NCBI GenBank assembly: GCA_966211965.1
Contig: CBIHON010000020.1
Location: 1 to 64,000 of the forward strand
Direction of reading: 5' to 3'
Length of the DNA stretch: 64,000 bases
From: CBIHON01 sp966211965
Lineage (GTDB): Bacteria > Pseudomonadota > Gammaproteobacteria > Burkholderiales > Burkholderiaceae_D
The position numbers and the translations under genes are program-made. Numbering within the stretch: position 1 is the first letter of the stretch; every line of letters starts with the position of its first letter. Of this stretch, positions 46,849-56,578 are shown piece by piece. The notes under the pieces were generated by a model. That model had not been told where the DNA came from. It saw only the letters and a program-made list of their open reading frames with translations, and did not search any database.

Positions 46849-47592
46849 TCACATCCGGAAATGTTCACCCAAATACACGCGGCGTACCGATTCATTGGCA
46901 ATGATGTCGTCTGGGCTGCCGCTGGCCAGCACCGTGCCCTGATTGATGATGTAGGCGCGGTCGCAAATGCCCAGGGTCTCCCGTACATTATGGTCCGTGA
47001 TGAGCACGCCGATACCGCGCTCTTTCAGGAAACGCACAATGCGTTGGATCTCGATCACTGCTATTGGATCGACGCCGGCAAACGGTTCGTCGAGCAGGAC
47101 GAAGCGCGGCCGGGTCGCCAGCGCGCGCGCGATTTCCACGCGCCGCCGCTCGCCGCCAGAGAGCGAGAGCGCCTGATTTTCGCGCAGCTTCTCGATTTGC
47201 AATTCGGCCAGCAAGATATTCAGGCGCTCCTCGATCGCAGGGCGCGACAAGGGTTTGCCATCCTTGTGCTGCAATTCCAGCACGGCACGGATATTATCCT
47301 CGACCGTCAGCTTGCGGAAAACCGACGCTTCCTGCGGCAAGTAAGACAGCCCCAGCGTGGCGCGCCGATGGATGGGCATGTGTGAAATGGCGACGCCGTT
47401 CAAATTGATTTCGCCGGCATCCGAGGGCACCAGTCCGACGATCATGTAGAACGATGTGGTCTTGCCCGCGCCGTTCGGTCCAAGCAAGCCGACCACCTCG
47501 CCGCTTTCCACTTGCAACGATACGTCGCGCACCACCTGGCGCGCACCATAGCTTTTTTGCAGGCCTTTAACGGTCAAGGTACTGGCCATCAT
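46849..47592 (-). CDS. lptB: LPS export ABC ATPase LptB
   Basis: Energises LPS extraction by LptFG. The 247-residue product has Walker A GPNGAGKTT, Q-loop YLPQEASVFRKLTVEDN, signature LSGGERRRVEIARAL and Walker B FVLLDEPFAGVDP, plus the family-typical GDYTLNxN-like VLITDHNVRETLGICD. Its start overlaps the lptA stop by 4 bases. Confidence 0.96.
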   Translation of the reverse strand: MMASTLTVKGLQKSYGARQVVRDVSLQVESGEVVGLLGPNGAGKTTSFYMIVGLVPSDAGEINLNGVAISHMPIHRRATLGLSYLPQEASVFRKLTVEDNIRAVLELQHKDGKPLSRPAIEERLNILLAELQIEKLRENQALSLSGGERRRVEIARALATRPRFVLLDEPFAGVDPIAVIEIQRIVRFLKERGIGVLITDHNVRETLGICDRAYIINQGTVLASGSPDDIIANESVRRVYLGEHFRM

Positions 47593-48173
47593 TTTCCCTT
47601 GGCTTCGTTACGGGGCTGAATGACGACGTGAATACGACCGGCACCGGGTTTGTCGCCGGAGGCAGTGTTGTTCACTGTAAAAAATTCGGCGCGGCTATCG
47701 TAGGAGATGAGTTCGCCCTCCGCTTCATCGGTCGGCTTGTCGCCTTCCAGCCGGCGCATTTTCGCCTTGTTGTACAGTTTCACCAACTCGGCCTTGCCGT
47801 CGTACACGATACGTTCGGCTTGTCCTTCGACCCATAGATTCGGCCCGCCGTCGCGCCTTTGGCGAAAGGTTGCTAGACCGTTAGGCGCCGCATACAAGGT
47901 GGCGAATTGATAGCCTGAAGGGTCTTGCGTCACTACCACTTTGGCCGCCTTCATGATCAGTGAACCGCGAGTCAGGATGACGTTGCCGCTAAAGGTATTG
48001 ATCTGCTTGACGTCGTCATATGACATCTGGTCGGCTTCGACGTTGGTCGGTTTCTCGGAGTCAGCTTTCTCCGCATGCGCACCACCTGGCACGGCCAGGC
48101 TCAGAGCAAGCAAGGAGTAGAAAAAAAATTGTTTCATGACAGAGTCTCTAGGTGAGGCATTCTTTGGGTGCAA
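47589..48173 (-). CDS. lptA: LPS transport periplasmic protein LptA
   Basis: Forms the periplasmic bridge for LPS. The 194-residue precursor has a signal peptide (core FFFYSLLALSLAVPGGAHA) and an OstA-like beta-jellyroll with VEADQMSYDDVKQINTFSGN. A basic tail ends the protein. It lies between lptC (5 bases upstream) and lptB (4-base overlap). Confidence 0.93.
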   Translation of the reverse strand: MHPKNASPRDSVMKQFFFYSLLALSLAVPGGAHAEKADSEKPTNVEADQMSYDDVKQINTFSGNVILTRGSLIMKAAKVVVTQDPSGYQFATLYAAPNGLATFRQRRDGGPNLWVEGQAERIVYDGKAELVKLYNKAKMRRLEGDKPTDEAEGELISYDSRAEFFTVNNTASGDKPGAGRIHVVIQPRNEAKGK

Positions 48174-48178
48174 GCGGA

Positions 48179-48778
48179 TTAATGTCCTGTCCGCGCAACG
48201 GGGGGATAAAAGCCGCGCACCTGGTGCGACAGTTGAAATTGGCGCGTCGCATTATTGAACAGCATTCCAACTCCGTTTAACCTGGATTCGCCGAGTTTGA
48301 TGCGGACTTCCTTGTCTGTCCGCATGACGTCTTCATCCGGCAGCGTCAGCAGGTACTCGGTGTCGAGATGAAAGTGTTCCGCATTGGCCGAGGCTGGACG
48401 GTCCAGCTGCACATTCTGGTACATGTGAATCTTGTTGCTGGCATGTTCGATGAGGCCTCGTTCGGCGCGCATCGTCATCGGCGACTCCGGATTGCTGCGC
48501 GAGTTCATCACAGGCAACTGAACTTCATACATGTCGTTCTGCGGCAGGTGGGTAAGTCTTGTGCCTGTAACGTTGTAGTTCGGTTGGCCTGTTTTTGACA
48601 TGCGGGCAAAGACGAATTTTTCCACGTAATAATCCGGTTCGGCGCGGGGGGCTACAGGGGCGTTGACATCGATGCCGCGCCGCATGACTTCAAGCACCCA
48701 GAAACTGCCGAGCGCGAGCAGGGAAAAAAAGCCGACGATCACCGCCAGCCGAACGCGGTTGCCGGATGCTTTCCTCAT
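48179..48778 (-). CDS. lptC: LPS export bitopic protein LptC
   Basis: Inner-membrane protein passing LPS from LptB2FG to LptA. The 199-residue product has one N-terminal span (VRLAVIVGFFSLLALGSFWV) and a periplasmic LptC domain with PDYYVEKFVFARMSKTGQPN. It overlaps kdsC by 4 bases and precedes lptA. Confidence 0.92.
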   Translation of the reverse strand: MRKASGNRVRLAVIVGFFSLLALGSFWVLEVMRRGIDVNAPVAPRAEPDYYVEKFVFARMSKTGQPNYNVTGTRLTHLPQNDMYEVQLPVMNSRSNPESPMTMRAERGLIEHASNKIHMYQNVQLDRPASANAEHFHLDTEYLLTLPDEDVMRTDKEVRIKLGESRLNGVGMLFNNATRQFQLSHQVRGFYPPVARTGH

Positions 48779-49305
48779 GCCAGATACGGCGCGAGGGCCG
48801 CCTCGTAATTGCCCTGAGACCGCAAAATCAAATCGCAGATTTCACGCGCCGCACCGCGTCCGCCGGTGGCCTGCGTCACGTAATGCACGCGCGAGCGCAC
48901 ATCGGGATGGCCGTTCGGCACACTGGCGGCAAAGCCTACGCGCGACAGGATCGGCAAGTCGATTACATCATCGCCGATGAAGCCGCAGTCCGCGGCGCCG
49001 ATACCGGTCTGCGCCAGCAATTGCTCGAAGGCCGTGCGCTTGTCGTGCACACCCTGATGCACATGGCCGATGCCCAGATCGGCAGCACGGCGCAGCACGA
49101 TGGCCGAGTGCCGCGCGCTGATGATTGCCGCCGCTACGCCCGATTGCTGCAACATCTTGATACCATGGCCGTCGAGTACATTGAAAGTCTTGATCACTTC
49201 GCCGTCCGGTCCGAAGTGAAGGCTGCCGTCGGTCAGGATGCCGTCGACATCGAAAATCATCAGCTTGAGCCGGGCTGCCCGGGCAATCGCACTGGTGTCC
49301 ATCAA
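48775..49305 (-). CDS. kdsC: 3-deoxy-D-manno-octulosonate 8-phosphate phosphatase KdsC
   Basis: HAD-family phosphatase giving free Kdo for lipid A core synthesis. The 176-residue product has the catalytic DVDGILTDG near residue 19, SARHS (second motif), and GFIGDDVIDLPI (metal site). Overlaps of 4 bases with both kdsD and lptC indicate coupled translation. Confidence 0.95.
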   Translation of the reverse strand: MMDTSAIARAARLKLMIFDVDGILTDGSLHFGPDGEVIKTFNVLDGHGIKMLQQSGVAAAIISARHSAIVLRRAADLGIGHVHQGVHDKRTAFEQLLAQTGIGAADCGFIGDDVIDLPILSRVGFAASVPNGHPDVRSRVHYVTQATGGRGAAREICDLILRSQGNYEAALAPYLA

Positions 49306-50330
49306 ATCACCTTGGCGCGGGTCAGATCATGGATGTGCAGCGCGCCGACCAACTTGCCATCACCATCGGCGACCAGCAACTGATTGATGCGGAATTGTTC
49401 CATCAGTTGCACGGCATCTACGGCCAACTGGTCCGGGCCTACGGTGCGCGGCGGCACATGCATCACTTCGGCAATCGATAGTTTGCTGAAGTCCTGGCCG
49501 TTTTCGATCAGGCGCCGCAAGTCGCCGTCCGTGAAGACGCCGATGGCGTGGAACGCATCGTCGACGATTGCGGTCATCGCCATGCCTTTTTTCGTGATTT
49601 CCAGCAAGGCCGAGGAAAGCGAGACTTGCCTGGTGACAGCCGGGATCGCATCGCCGCTGCGCATCACATCGCGCACATGGGTCAGCAGCCGGCGTCCGAG
49701 CGCGCCGCCGGGATGTGAACGGGCAAAATCCTCTTCGCCGAATCCGCGTGCGTCAAGCAGGGCAACGGCCAGCGCATCGCCCAGCGCCAGCACCGCAGTT
49801 GTGCTCGCGGTCGGCGCCAGGTTCAAGGGACAGGCTTCCTTGTCGACGCTGACATTTAGGTGGACATTTGCCAGGCGCGCCAGGCTGGATGCCTCATTCC
49901 CGGTCATCGCGATCAGCTTCGCGCCCATGCGCTTGACGATCGGCACGATCGACATCAGCTCGGCTGCTTCGCCGGAATTGGAAATGGCGACGAAGGCATC
50001 GTTTTCTGTCACCATGCCGAGGTCGCCGTGCGCCGCCTCGGCAGGATGGACGAATAACGCAGGGGTGCCGGTCGAGGCCAGAGTGGACGCGATCTTGCGC
50101 GCAATATGACCTGATTTGCCTATGCCTGACACGACGACTCGGCCCGTGCAGTTCAGCAGCAGATCAACCGCTTGCGCGAAACTGTCGGCAGGATCGTCGG
50201 ATAGCCGACGCTGCAGTGCCAGAATCGCATCGGCTTCGATTTGCAGGGTTTCGCGCGCAAGTTTCAGCGCGCGGCGCGCACTTTCGGCGCCAAAAGCTTC
50301 CGACAGGGTTTTTGCATGGGGTACACTCAT
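49302..50330 (-). CDS. kdsD: Arabinose-5-phosphate isomerase KdsD
   Basis: Converts ribulose-5-phosphate to arabinose-5-phosphate, the Kdo precursor. From the ATG at 50330 the product is 342 residues: an SIS domain (GRVVVSGIGKSGHIARKIAS, ISNSGEAAEL) and two CBS domains with VMRSGDAIPAV and VGALHIHDL. A longer in-frame reading from 50486 has no family support. It heads the kdsD-kdsC-lptCAB-rpoN-hpf unit and is divergent from the antiporter gene. Confidence 0.95.
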   Translation of the reverse strand: MSVPHAKTLSEAFGAESARRALKLARETLQIEADAILALQRRLSDDPADSFAQAVDLLLNCTGRVVVSGIGKSGHIARKIASTLASTGTPALFVHPAEAAHGDLGMVTENDAFVAISNSGEAAELMSIVPIVKRMGAKLIAMTGNEASSLARLANVHLNVSVDKEACPLNLAPTASTTAVLALGDALAVALLDARGFGEEDFARSHPGGALGRRLLTHVRDVMRSGDAIPAVTRQVSLSSALLEITKKGMAMTAIVDDAFHAIGVFTDGDLRRLIENGQDFSKLSIAEVMHVPPRTVGPDQLAVDAVQLMEQFRINQLLVADGDGKLVGALHIHDLTRAKVI

Positions 50331-50415
50331 GCCCAAAGTATAAACGAATTCGCAAAGCAAAAAACCTGCCAGACATAACAAAATATTGTTCGGACAAAAG
50401 GCCGCATAAATATCA

Positions 50416-52401
50416 ATGTTCTCCGCTCTTGAACTTACCCTTCTATTGCTCGCCGGCGCAGTGCTCGGCGTGGTTGCGTTTCGCATGCTGCATTTGCCGC
50501 CGATGCTGGGTTACCTGGTGGTGGGCATTCTGATCGGGCCGCATGCTCTCGGCTGGGCCGAAGACAATGAAGCAACCCACACGCTGGCCGAATTCGGCGT
50601 GGTGTTCCTGATGTTTTCGATCGGGCTCGAATTCTCCCTGCCCAAATTGTCGTCGATGCGGCGCACCGTATTCGGTCTGGGCATGGCGCAAGTCCTTTTG
50701 ACCACGGTCGCGACAATGGTTTTCGGATGGCTTACTGCTTATTTTCTGCCGCAATTGGCCAACATCAGCTGGCAAGCCGCGTTTGCCCTCGGCGGCGCGC
50801 TGGCGATGTCGTCCACCGCCATCGTGTCGAAGATATTGACTGAGCGCATGGAACTCGAAAGCGAGCATGGGCGCCGCATCATCAGCATCTTGTTGTTCCA
50901 GGACTTGGCCCTGGTGCCGCTGTTGATCCTGGTTCCGGCACTGGCAAAAAATACCGGCGACCTGGCGGCCACCTTGGCTTGGGCCGCGCTCAAGGCAATC
51001 TTCGTGCTGGTGCTGCTGCTGGTCATGGGGCAAAAGCTGATGCGCGGCTGGTTCAGTATCGTCGTCAAGCGCCGTTCGCAGGAGTTGTTCATGCTCAATC
51101 TCTTGCTGATTACATTGGGCGCGGCCTGGATCACCGAACGCGCAGGATTGTCTCTTGCGCTGGGCGCTTTCGTGGCCGGCATGCTGATTTCCGAGACCGA
51201 ATACAAGCACCAGGTGGAGGAAGACATCAAGCCGTTTCGCGACGTGCTGCTGGGCTTGTTTTTCATTACCATCGGCATGTTATTGAACGTGCGCCTGGTG
51301 CTGGAAAACTGGTGGCTGGTCTTGCTGTTGCTGATTGGACCGGTGATGTTGAAATTCGGCTTGATCGCCTTGCTGGCCAAGTTGTTCGGCGCCACCAGCG
51401 GCGTGGCCTTGCGTACCGGCCTGGCGCTGGCACAAGCGGGTGAATTCGGTTTCGTATTGCTGAATCAGGCCGGCGGCTTGCAATTGATGGACCCGCTCAT
51501 CATTCAATTGATTTTGGCATCGATGGTACTGTCGATGTTGATTGCTCCCCTGATCCTGGCCAAGTCCGATGCCATTGTGATGAAGCTGTCTTCCAACGAA
51601 TGGATGATGCAGTCGTTGGCCTTGACGCAAATCGCGACCCGCACCATGGCCACCAAAAAGCATGTGATCATCGCCGGCTTCGGCCGCACCGGACAAAGCC
51701 TGGCCAGGTTGCTGGAAGAAGAAAAGATTGCCTACTATGCGCTTGACCTTGACCCCGATCGGGTGCGCGAAGCGCAGGCGGCCGGCGCTCATGTGTCCTA
51801 TGGCGATGCGGCCCGGCGCGAGAGCCTGGTGGCGGCCGGCATCCATCGTGCAGCCGCACTGGTGGTGACTTATGCCAGTACGCCCTCGGCTCTGAAGGTC
51901 CTGCATTTCGCGCATGAATTGACACCGGCTCTGCCTGTCATCGTGCGCAGCCACGACGATACAGACCTGGATAAGCTGCGTGCTGCCGGCGCTGCCGAAG
52001 TGGTTCCGGAAGCGATCGAAGGCAGCCTGATGCTGGCTTCGCATGCGTTGGTCATGCTGGGCGTGCCTTTGCGGCGTGTGGTGCATCGGGTGCAGGCGGC
52101 GCGTGATGAGCGCTATGCTTCGCTGCGCGGCTATTTTCATGGCGCCTCCGACGCGTCCGATGATGACGAACATTTGCATGTGCGCTTGCATTCGGTTGCA
52201 CTCGCCGAGGACGCCAAAGCTGTCGGCAAATCACTCTCCAGCCTGAATCTGGTGGAAGAAGGTGCGGAAGTGACCGCAGTGCGGCGCGGCAAGAGCCGTA
52301 TCGAGGTGACGCCGGAAACGGTCTTGCAGAGCGGTGATATTGTCGTGTTACGCGGCACCACCGAAGGTGTGGCACGCGCGGAAGCGCACTTGTTGAAATA
52401 A
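50416..52401 (+). CDS. Monovalent cation:proton antiporter, KefB/YbaL type
   Basis: A 661-residue CPA2-family antiporter. Residues 1-385 form about 12-13 spans with GxxxGPHALG-like VGILIGPHALGWAED and GGALAMSSTAIVSK. A RCK/TrkA-N domain starts near residue 415 (HVIIAGFGRTGQSLARLLEE, nucleotide-binding Gly motif). A TrkA-C domain ends the protein (VLQSGDIVVLRGT). Potassium or sodium export in exchange for protons is likely; the exact ion is not determinable. It is divergent from kdsD. Confidence 0.9.
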   Translation: MFSALELTLLLLAGAVLGVVAFRMLHLPPMLGYLVVGILIGPHALGWAEDNEATHTLAEFGVVFLMFSIGLEFSLPKLSSMRRTVFGLGMAQVLLTTVATMVFGWLTAYFLPQLANISWQAAFALGGALAMSSTAIVSKILTERMELESEHGRRIISILLFQDLALVPLLILVPALAKNTGDLAATLAWAALKAIFVLVLLLVMGQKLMRGWFSIVVKRRSQELFMLNLLLITLGAAWITERAGLSLALGAFVAGMLISETEYKHQVEEDIKPFRDVLLGLFFITIGMLLNVRLVLENWWLVLLLLIGPVMLKFGLIALLAKLFGATSGVALRTGLALAQAGEFGFVLLNQAGGLQLMDPLIIQLILASMVLSMLIAPLILAKSDAIVMKLSSNEWMMQSLALTQIATRTMATKKHVIIAGFGRTGQSLARLLEEEKIAYYALDLDPDRVREAQAAGAHVSYGDAARRESLVAAGIHRAAALVVTYASTPSALKVLHFAHELTPALPVIVRSHDDTDLDKLRAAGAAEVVPEAIEGSLMLASHALVMLGVPLRRVVHRVQAARDERYASLRGYFHGASDASDDDEHLHVRLHSVALAEDAKAVGKSLSSLNLVEEGAEVTAVRRGKSRIEVTPETVLQSGDIVVLRGTTEGVARAEAHLLK

Positions 52402-52418
52402 AAGCATGGGAAGCAGTC

Positions 52419-53327
52419 ATGGAAGTTTTTGAACGTATCCTCGGCATCATCCTTCCCGTGTTCATCATTATCGGCGTCGGCTATGTCTATGCCCGCATCC
52501 GCGGCGAAGCGGTGAAGTCCGACATGGGGGCGGTCAATCGCGTCAGCATGGAAGCCCTGTGCCCGCTGCTGGTGTTTACCGCATTGGCCGGCAAGGATTT
52601 CGATCTTGCGCATAACGGCACGCTGATCCTGGCCGGGGTGCTGATTTCGCTCGGTTCGGGTTTGCTGGCGTGGCCGTTGGCCCGATTGCTTGGCTATGAC
52701 GTGCGCAGTTTCGTGCCGCCAATGATGTACAACAACTGCGGCAATATGGGACTGCCGCTGGCGGTGCTGGCTTTCGGCACGGCCGGCTTGCCGGCGGCGG
52801 TTGCCTTGTTCATGGCGTGCAACCTCGTGTATTTTTCGGCCGGCATCAAGATCATCGAAATCGGCCGCACTGGCGCCCACAGCTCGCCGTTTAAATTCCT
52901 GGCCAGCCCGATGATGATCGCGATGATGCTCGGCATGGCGTTTTCGCTGCTGCATATTTCCTTGCCGGCACCTTTGTTCAATGCTTTGAAGATGCTGGGT
53001 GAAGCTTGCATCCCGGTCATGCTGTTCGCGCTCGGCGTGCGCATGATGGATGTCAGTTTCAAGAGCTGGCACATCGGCCTGGTCGGTGCGATCTGCTGTC
53101 CGGTTGGCGGATTGCTGGTGGCTTGGCTATTGGATGGCGTGTTGAGCTTGACAGCCGCGCAGCGCGGCCAGATGTATTTGTTCGCTGCATTGCCGCCGGC
53201 GGTTTTTTGCTTCATGGTGGCGGAACAATACAAACAGGAGCCGGACAAGGTGGCGTCGATTGTCCTGCTTGGGAATCTTGCTGCGTTGGTGTTTGTGCCC
53301 GCAGGGTTGTGGATGGGTTTGCGTTGA
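52419..53327 (+). CDS. AEC family (auxin efflux carrier-like) transporter
   Basis: A 302-residue membrane protein with about ten spans and the AEC pattern: NNCGNMGLPLAVLAFG near residue 108 and CIPVMLFALGVRMMD near residue 195. Bacterial members carry dicarboxylates such as malonate or malate; the substrate here is unknown. It follows the antiporter by 17 bases and may share its transcript. Confidence 0.87.
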   Translation: MEVFERILGIILPVFIIIGVGYVYARIRGEAVKSDMGAVNRVSMEALCPLLVFTALAGKDFDLAHNGTLILAGVLISLGSGLLAWPLARLLGYDVRSFVPPMMYNNCGNMGLPLAVLAFGTAGLPAAVALFMACNLVYFSAGIKIIEIGRTGAHSSPFKFLASPMMIAMMLGMAFSLLHISLPAPLFNALKMLGEACIPVMLFALGVRMMDVSFKSWHIGLVGAICCPVGGLLVAWLLDGVLSLTAAQRGQMYLFAALPPAVFCFMVAEQYKQEPDKVASIVLLGNLAALVFVPAGLWMGLR

Positions 53328-53341
53328 GCCTTTGGCGGCTT

Positions 53342-53620
53342 TCAGGTAGTCGGCAATCGTTCAAACGTGTCGGACTTCACCAGCGCATCATCGACATCAT
53401 GGACATCGAGCGCACTCACGCGCGCGCCCGGCGGACCGCGCCGCGCCCAATCAATGATCTTCTGTAATGCTGCGGCATCGCCGGCGACGATTGCCTCGAC
53501 CGAGCCGTCAAGACGATTGCGCACCCAGCCGGCAAGCTGCAGAGCACGCGCCTGGCGGGAAAAGGCAACGCGATAACCGACACCTTGGACAATGCCTTCG
53601 ATGCGCAAGTGCTTGGCCAT
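53342..53620 (-). CDS. acyP: Acylphosphatase
   Basis: Hydrolyses carboxyl-phosphate bonds in acyl phosphates. The 92-residue product has the catalytic arginine in GIVQGVGYRVAFSRQA and the catalytic asparagine in GWVRNRLDGSVEAIV, both intact. It is 13 bases before the uvrA stop region in the same direction downstream, so may be transcribed from uvrA. Confidence 0.93.
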   Translation of the reverse strand: MAKHLRIEGIVQGVGYRVAFSRQARALQLAGWVRNRLDGSVEAIVAGDAAALQKIIDWARRGPPGARVSALDVHDVDDALVKSDTFERLPTT

Positions 53621-53632
53621 TTTCCCTCCTTG

Positions 53633-56485
53633 TCACTTCTTTTTCAGCAGCGGTGCGAGATATTTTCCGGTGAAGCTGACCGGATTTTTTGCCACTTGTT
53701 CCGGCGTCCCGGTCGCGATGATCTGGCCGCCGCCGGCGCCGCCTTCGGGGCCGAGATCGATCAGCCAGTCGGCCGTTTTGATCACGTCCAGATTGTGTTC
53801 GATGATGACCACCGTGTTGCCCTGGTCGCGCAAGCGATGGATCACTTTCAGCAGCAAATCGATGTCGTGGAAATGCAAGCCGGTGGTAGGTTCATCCAGG
53901 ATGTAAAGTGTGCGACCGGTATCGCGTTTCGATAATTCCAGCGAAAGTTTGACCCGTTGCGCCTCGCCGCCGGAGAGGGTGGTGGCGCTCTGGCCGAGCC
54001 GGATATAGCCGAGGCCGACGTCGAGCAGCGTCTGCAATTTGCGGGCGATTACCGGCACCGGCTTGAAAAACTCGTGCGCCTCTTCGACCGTCATCTCCAG
54101 CACTTCGGTGATGTTCTTGCCCTTGTATTGGACCTCCAGGGTCTCGCGGTTGTAGCGCTTGCCGTGGCACACGTCGCAGGGCACATACACGTCGGGCAGA
54201 AAGTGCATCTCCACCTTGATCACGCCGTCGCCCTGACAGGCTTCGCAGCGGCCGCCCTTGACGTTGAAAGAGAAGCGGCCCGCGGAATAGCCACGTTCCT
54301 TCGCCGCAGGCACGGTCGAAAACAGATCGCGGATCGGCGTGAACAAGCCTGTATAGGTCGCCGGGTTGGAACGCGGCGTGCGGCCGATCGGCGCCTGGTC
54401 GACCGAGATCACCTTATCGAAATGCTCCATGCCGCTGACGCTCTCATGCGCAGCCGGCTCGGTTTGCGAGCCATACAAATGCCTGGACATTGCGTGATAC
54501 AGCGTGTCGTTGACGATGGTCGATTTGCCCGAACCGGAGACGCCGGTGACGCAGGTCAGCAAACCCACCGGCAGATTCAGCGTGACGTTTTTCAGGTTGT
54601 TGCCGGTGGCGCCCGTGATCGTCAATTGCTTGGCCGGATCAGCCGCCGTGCGCTTCTTGGGCACCGAGATTTCGAGCGAGCCGTTCAGGTATTGCGCGGT
54701 CAGCGATTGCTTGTTTTTCAAAATGTCCTTGAGCGCGCCTTGCGCGATGACGTCGCCTCCGTGCACGCCTGCGCCAAGGCCCATGTCGACCACGTAATCG
54801 GCGCAGCGGATCGCATCTTCATCGTGCTCGACCACCAGCACGCTGTTGCCGATGTCGCGCAAATGCTTGAGCGTGGCGATCAGGCGGTCATTGTCGCGCT
54901 GGTGCAAGCCGATTGACGGCTCATCCAATACATACATCACGCCGGTCAGGCCGCTGCCGATTTGCGATGCCAGCCGGATGCGTTGCGCCTCGCCGCCGGA
55001 CAGGGTATCGGCGCTGCGTTCCAGCGACAGGTAATCGAGGCCGACATTGTTGAGAAACTTCAGGCGCGACACGATTTCCTTGACGATGCGGTCGGCGATG
55101 TCCCTTTTCGCACCGGAGAGTTTGAGCGTCTCGAAAAACGCCAGCGTCTCGCGCAAGGGGGTTGCCGCCACTTCATAAATTGCGCGCTCCTGCGTTCCGG
55201 TACCGACCTTGACGAAACGCGCCTCGATGCGCAGCCGGTTGCCTTCGCAGGATGGGCATTGTTTTTTATTGATGAACTTGGCCAGCTCTTCCTTGACCGC
55301 CATCGAATCGGTTTCGCGGTAGCGCCGCTGCAGGTTGGTGACCACGCCTTCAAACGTGTGCTCGCGGATGACCGCGCGGCCGCGCTCGTTGATGTAAGTG
55401 AAGGGAATGTTTTGCTTGCCGGAACCGTACAGCACGATCTGTTGCGCCTTGTCCGACAACTTTTCAAACGGCGTGTCGAGATCGAAATCATAGAAGGCCG
55501 CCAGGTTTGACAGCATCTGGAAATAGAACTGGTTGCGCCGGTCCCAGCCCTTGACCGCGCCGCTGGCCAGCGACAGATTGGGGAAGGCGACGATGCGCTT
55601 CGGGTCGAAAAATTCGATATGGCCGAGGCCGTCGCATTCCGGGCAGGCGCCCATCGGATTATTGAACGAGAACAGTCGCGGTTCCAGTTCTTGCAGCGCA
55701 TAGCCGCAGATCGGGCAGGCGAATTTATTGGAATACAGGTGCTCCTTGTCGCTATCCATCTCCAGCACCAGCGCGCGGCCCTCCGCCAGGCGCAGCGCGG
55801 TTTCGAAACTCTCCGCCAGGCGCTGCTTCATGTCGGCTTTGACCTTGACCCGGTCGATTACGACATCGATGGTGTGCTTCTCTGTTTTCTTCAGCTTCGG
55901 CAGCGAATCGGCCTCGACGATTTTTGCCGCGGCGGTGCCGCTCTGCACCCGAAAGCGCACGAAACCTTGCGCCTGCATCTGCTCGAACAAATCGGCGTGC
56001 TCGCCTTTACGGTTGGCTACCACCGGCGCCAGGATCATCAGCTTGGTGTCTTCGGGCATGGACAATACGGCATCGACCATCTGCGACACCGATTGCGCCG
56101 CCAGCGGGTTTTCCGGATGGTCGGGGCAGTAGGGGGTGCCGACGCGCGCATACAAGAGGCGCAGATAGTCATGGATTTCGGTGACGGTGCCGACCGTCGA
56201 ACGCGGGTTGTGCGAAGTGGCCTTCTGCTCGATCGAGATGGCCGGCGACAGGCCTTCAATCAAATCGACATCCGGTTTTTCCATCAATTGCAGGAACTGG
56301 CGCGCATACGACGACAGCGATTCGACGTAGCGCCGTTGTCCTTCCGCATACAAGGTGTCGAAGGCCAGCGAGGATTTGCCGGAACCGGACAGGCCGGTGA
56401 TGACGATCAGCTTGTTGCGCGGCAGGTCCAGATTGATGTTTTTGAGGTTGTGCGTGCGCGCACCCCGGATACGGATTTCTTCCAT
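53633..56485 (-). CDS. uvrA: Excinuclease ABC subunit A
   Basis: Damage-recognition ATPase of nucleotide excision repair. The 950-residue product has two ABC modules (Walker A GLSGSGKSSLAFDT near residue 32 and GVSGSGKSTIVNDT near 647; signatures DTLSGGEAQRIRLA and TTLSGGEAQRVKLS). Zinc sites are CPICGYALQ...CPEC and CEACQGDG...CDVC. A third CPSCEGNRLR lies in the insertion. It is divergent from the MFS gene; no LexA-type box was recognised in the 48-93 bp between them. Confidence 0.97.
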   Translation of the reverse strand: MEEIRIRGARTHNLKNINLDLPRNKLIVITGLSGSGKSSLAFDTLYAEGQRRYVESLSSYARQFLQLMEKPDVDLIEGLSPAISIEQKATSHNPRSTVGTVTEIHDYLRLLYARVGTPYCPDHPENPLAAQSVSQMVDAVLSMPEDTKLMILAPVVANRKGEHADLFEQMQAQGFVRFRVQSGTAAAKIVEADSLPKLKKTEKHTIDVVIDRVKVKADMKQRLAESFETALRLAEGRALVLEMDSDKEHLYSNKFACPICGYALQELEPRLFSFNNPMGACPECDGLGHIEFFDPKRIVAFPNLSLASGAVKGWDRRNQFYFQMLSNLAAFYDFDLDTPFEKLSDKAQQIVLYGSGKQNIPFTYINERGRAVIREHTFEGVVTNLQRRYRETDSMAVKEELAKFINKKQCPSCEGNRLRIEARFVKVGTGTQERAIYEVAATPLRETLAFFETLKLSGAKRDIADRIVKEIVSRLKFLNNVGLDYLSLERSADTLSGGEAQRIRLASQIGSGLTGVMYVLDEPSIGLHQRDNDRLIATLKHLRDIGNSVLVVEHDEDAIRCADYVVDMGLGAGVHGGDVIAQGALKDILKNKQSLTAQYLNGSLEISVPKKRTAADPAKQLTITGATGNNLKNVTLNLPVGLLTCVTGVSGSGKSTIVNDTLYHAMSRHLYGSQTEPAAHESVSGMEHFDKVISVDQAPIGRTPRSNPATYTGLFTPIRDLFSTVPAAKERGYSAGRFSFNVKGGRCEACQGDGVIKVEMHFLPDVYVPCDVCHGKRYNRETLEVQYKGKNITEVLEMTVEEAHEFFKPVPVIARKLQTLLDVGLGYIRLGQSATTLSGGEAQRVKLSLELSKRDTGRTLYILDEPTTGLHFHDIDLLLKVIHRLRDQGNTVVIIEHNLDVIKTADWLIDLGPEGGAGGGQIIATGTPEQVAKNPVSFTGKYLAPLLKKK

Positions 56486-56578
56486 GGACAGCTTTCTGCG
56501 GTGAGACGGGTCAACCTGATACTATAACGGGTTTTGAAGCCTGCCGTGACGCCACCGTTTCCGGCCAGATTGACCGCC

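Noticed and set aside
56486..56578. LexA (SOS) box between uvrA and the MFS gene
   Set aside because: No CTGT-N8-ACAG-like sequence could be found in the gap.
56534..56578. TTG start giving a longer MFS protein
   Set aside because: No ribosome-binding site and the added residues are proline-rich and not membrane or family-like; kept only as an alternative.
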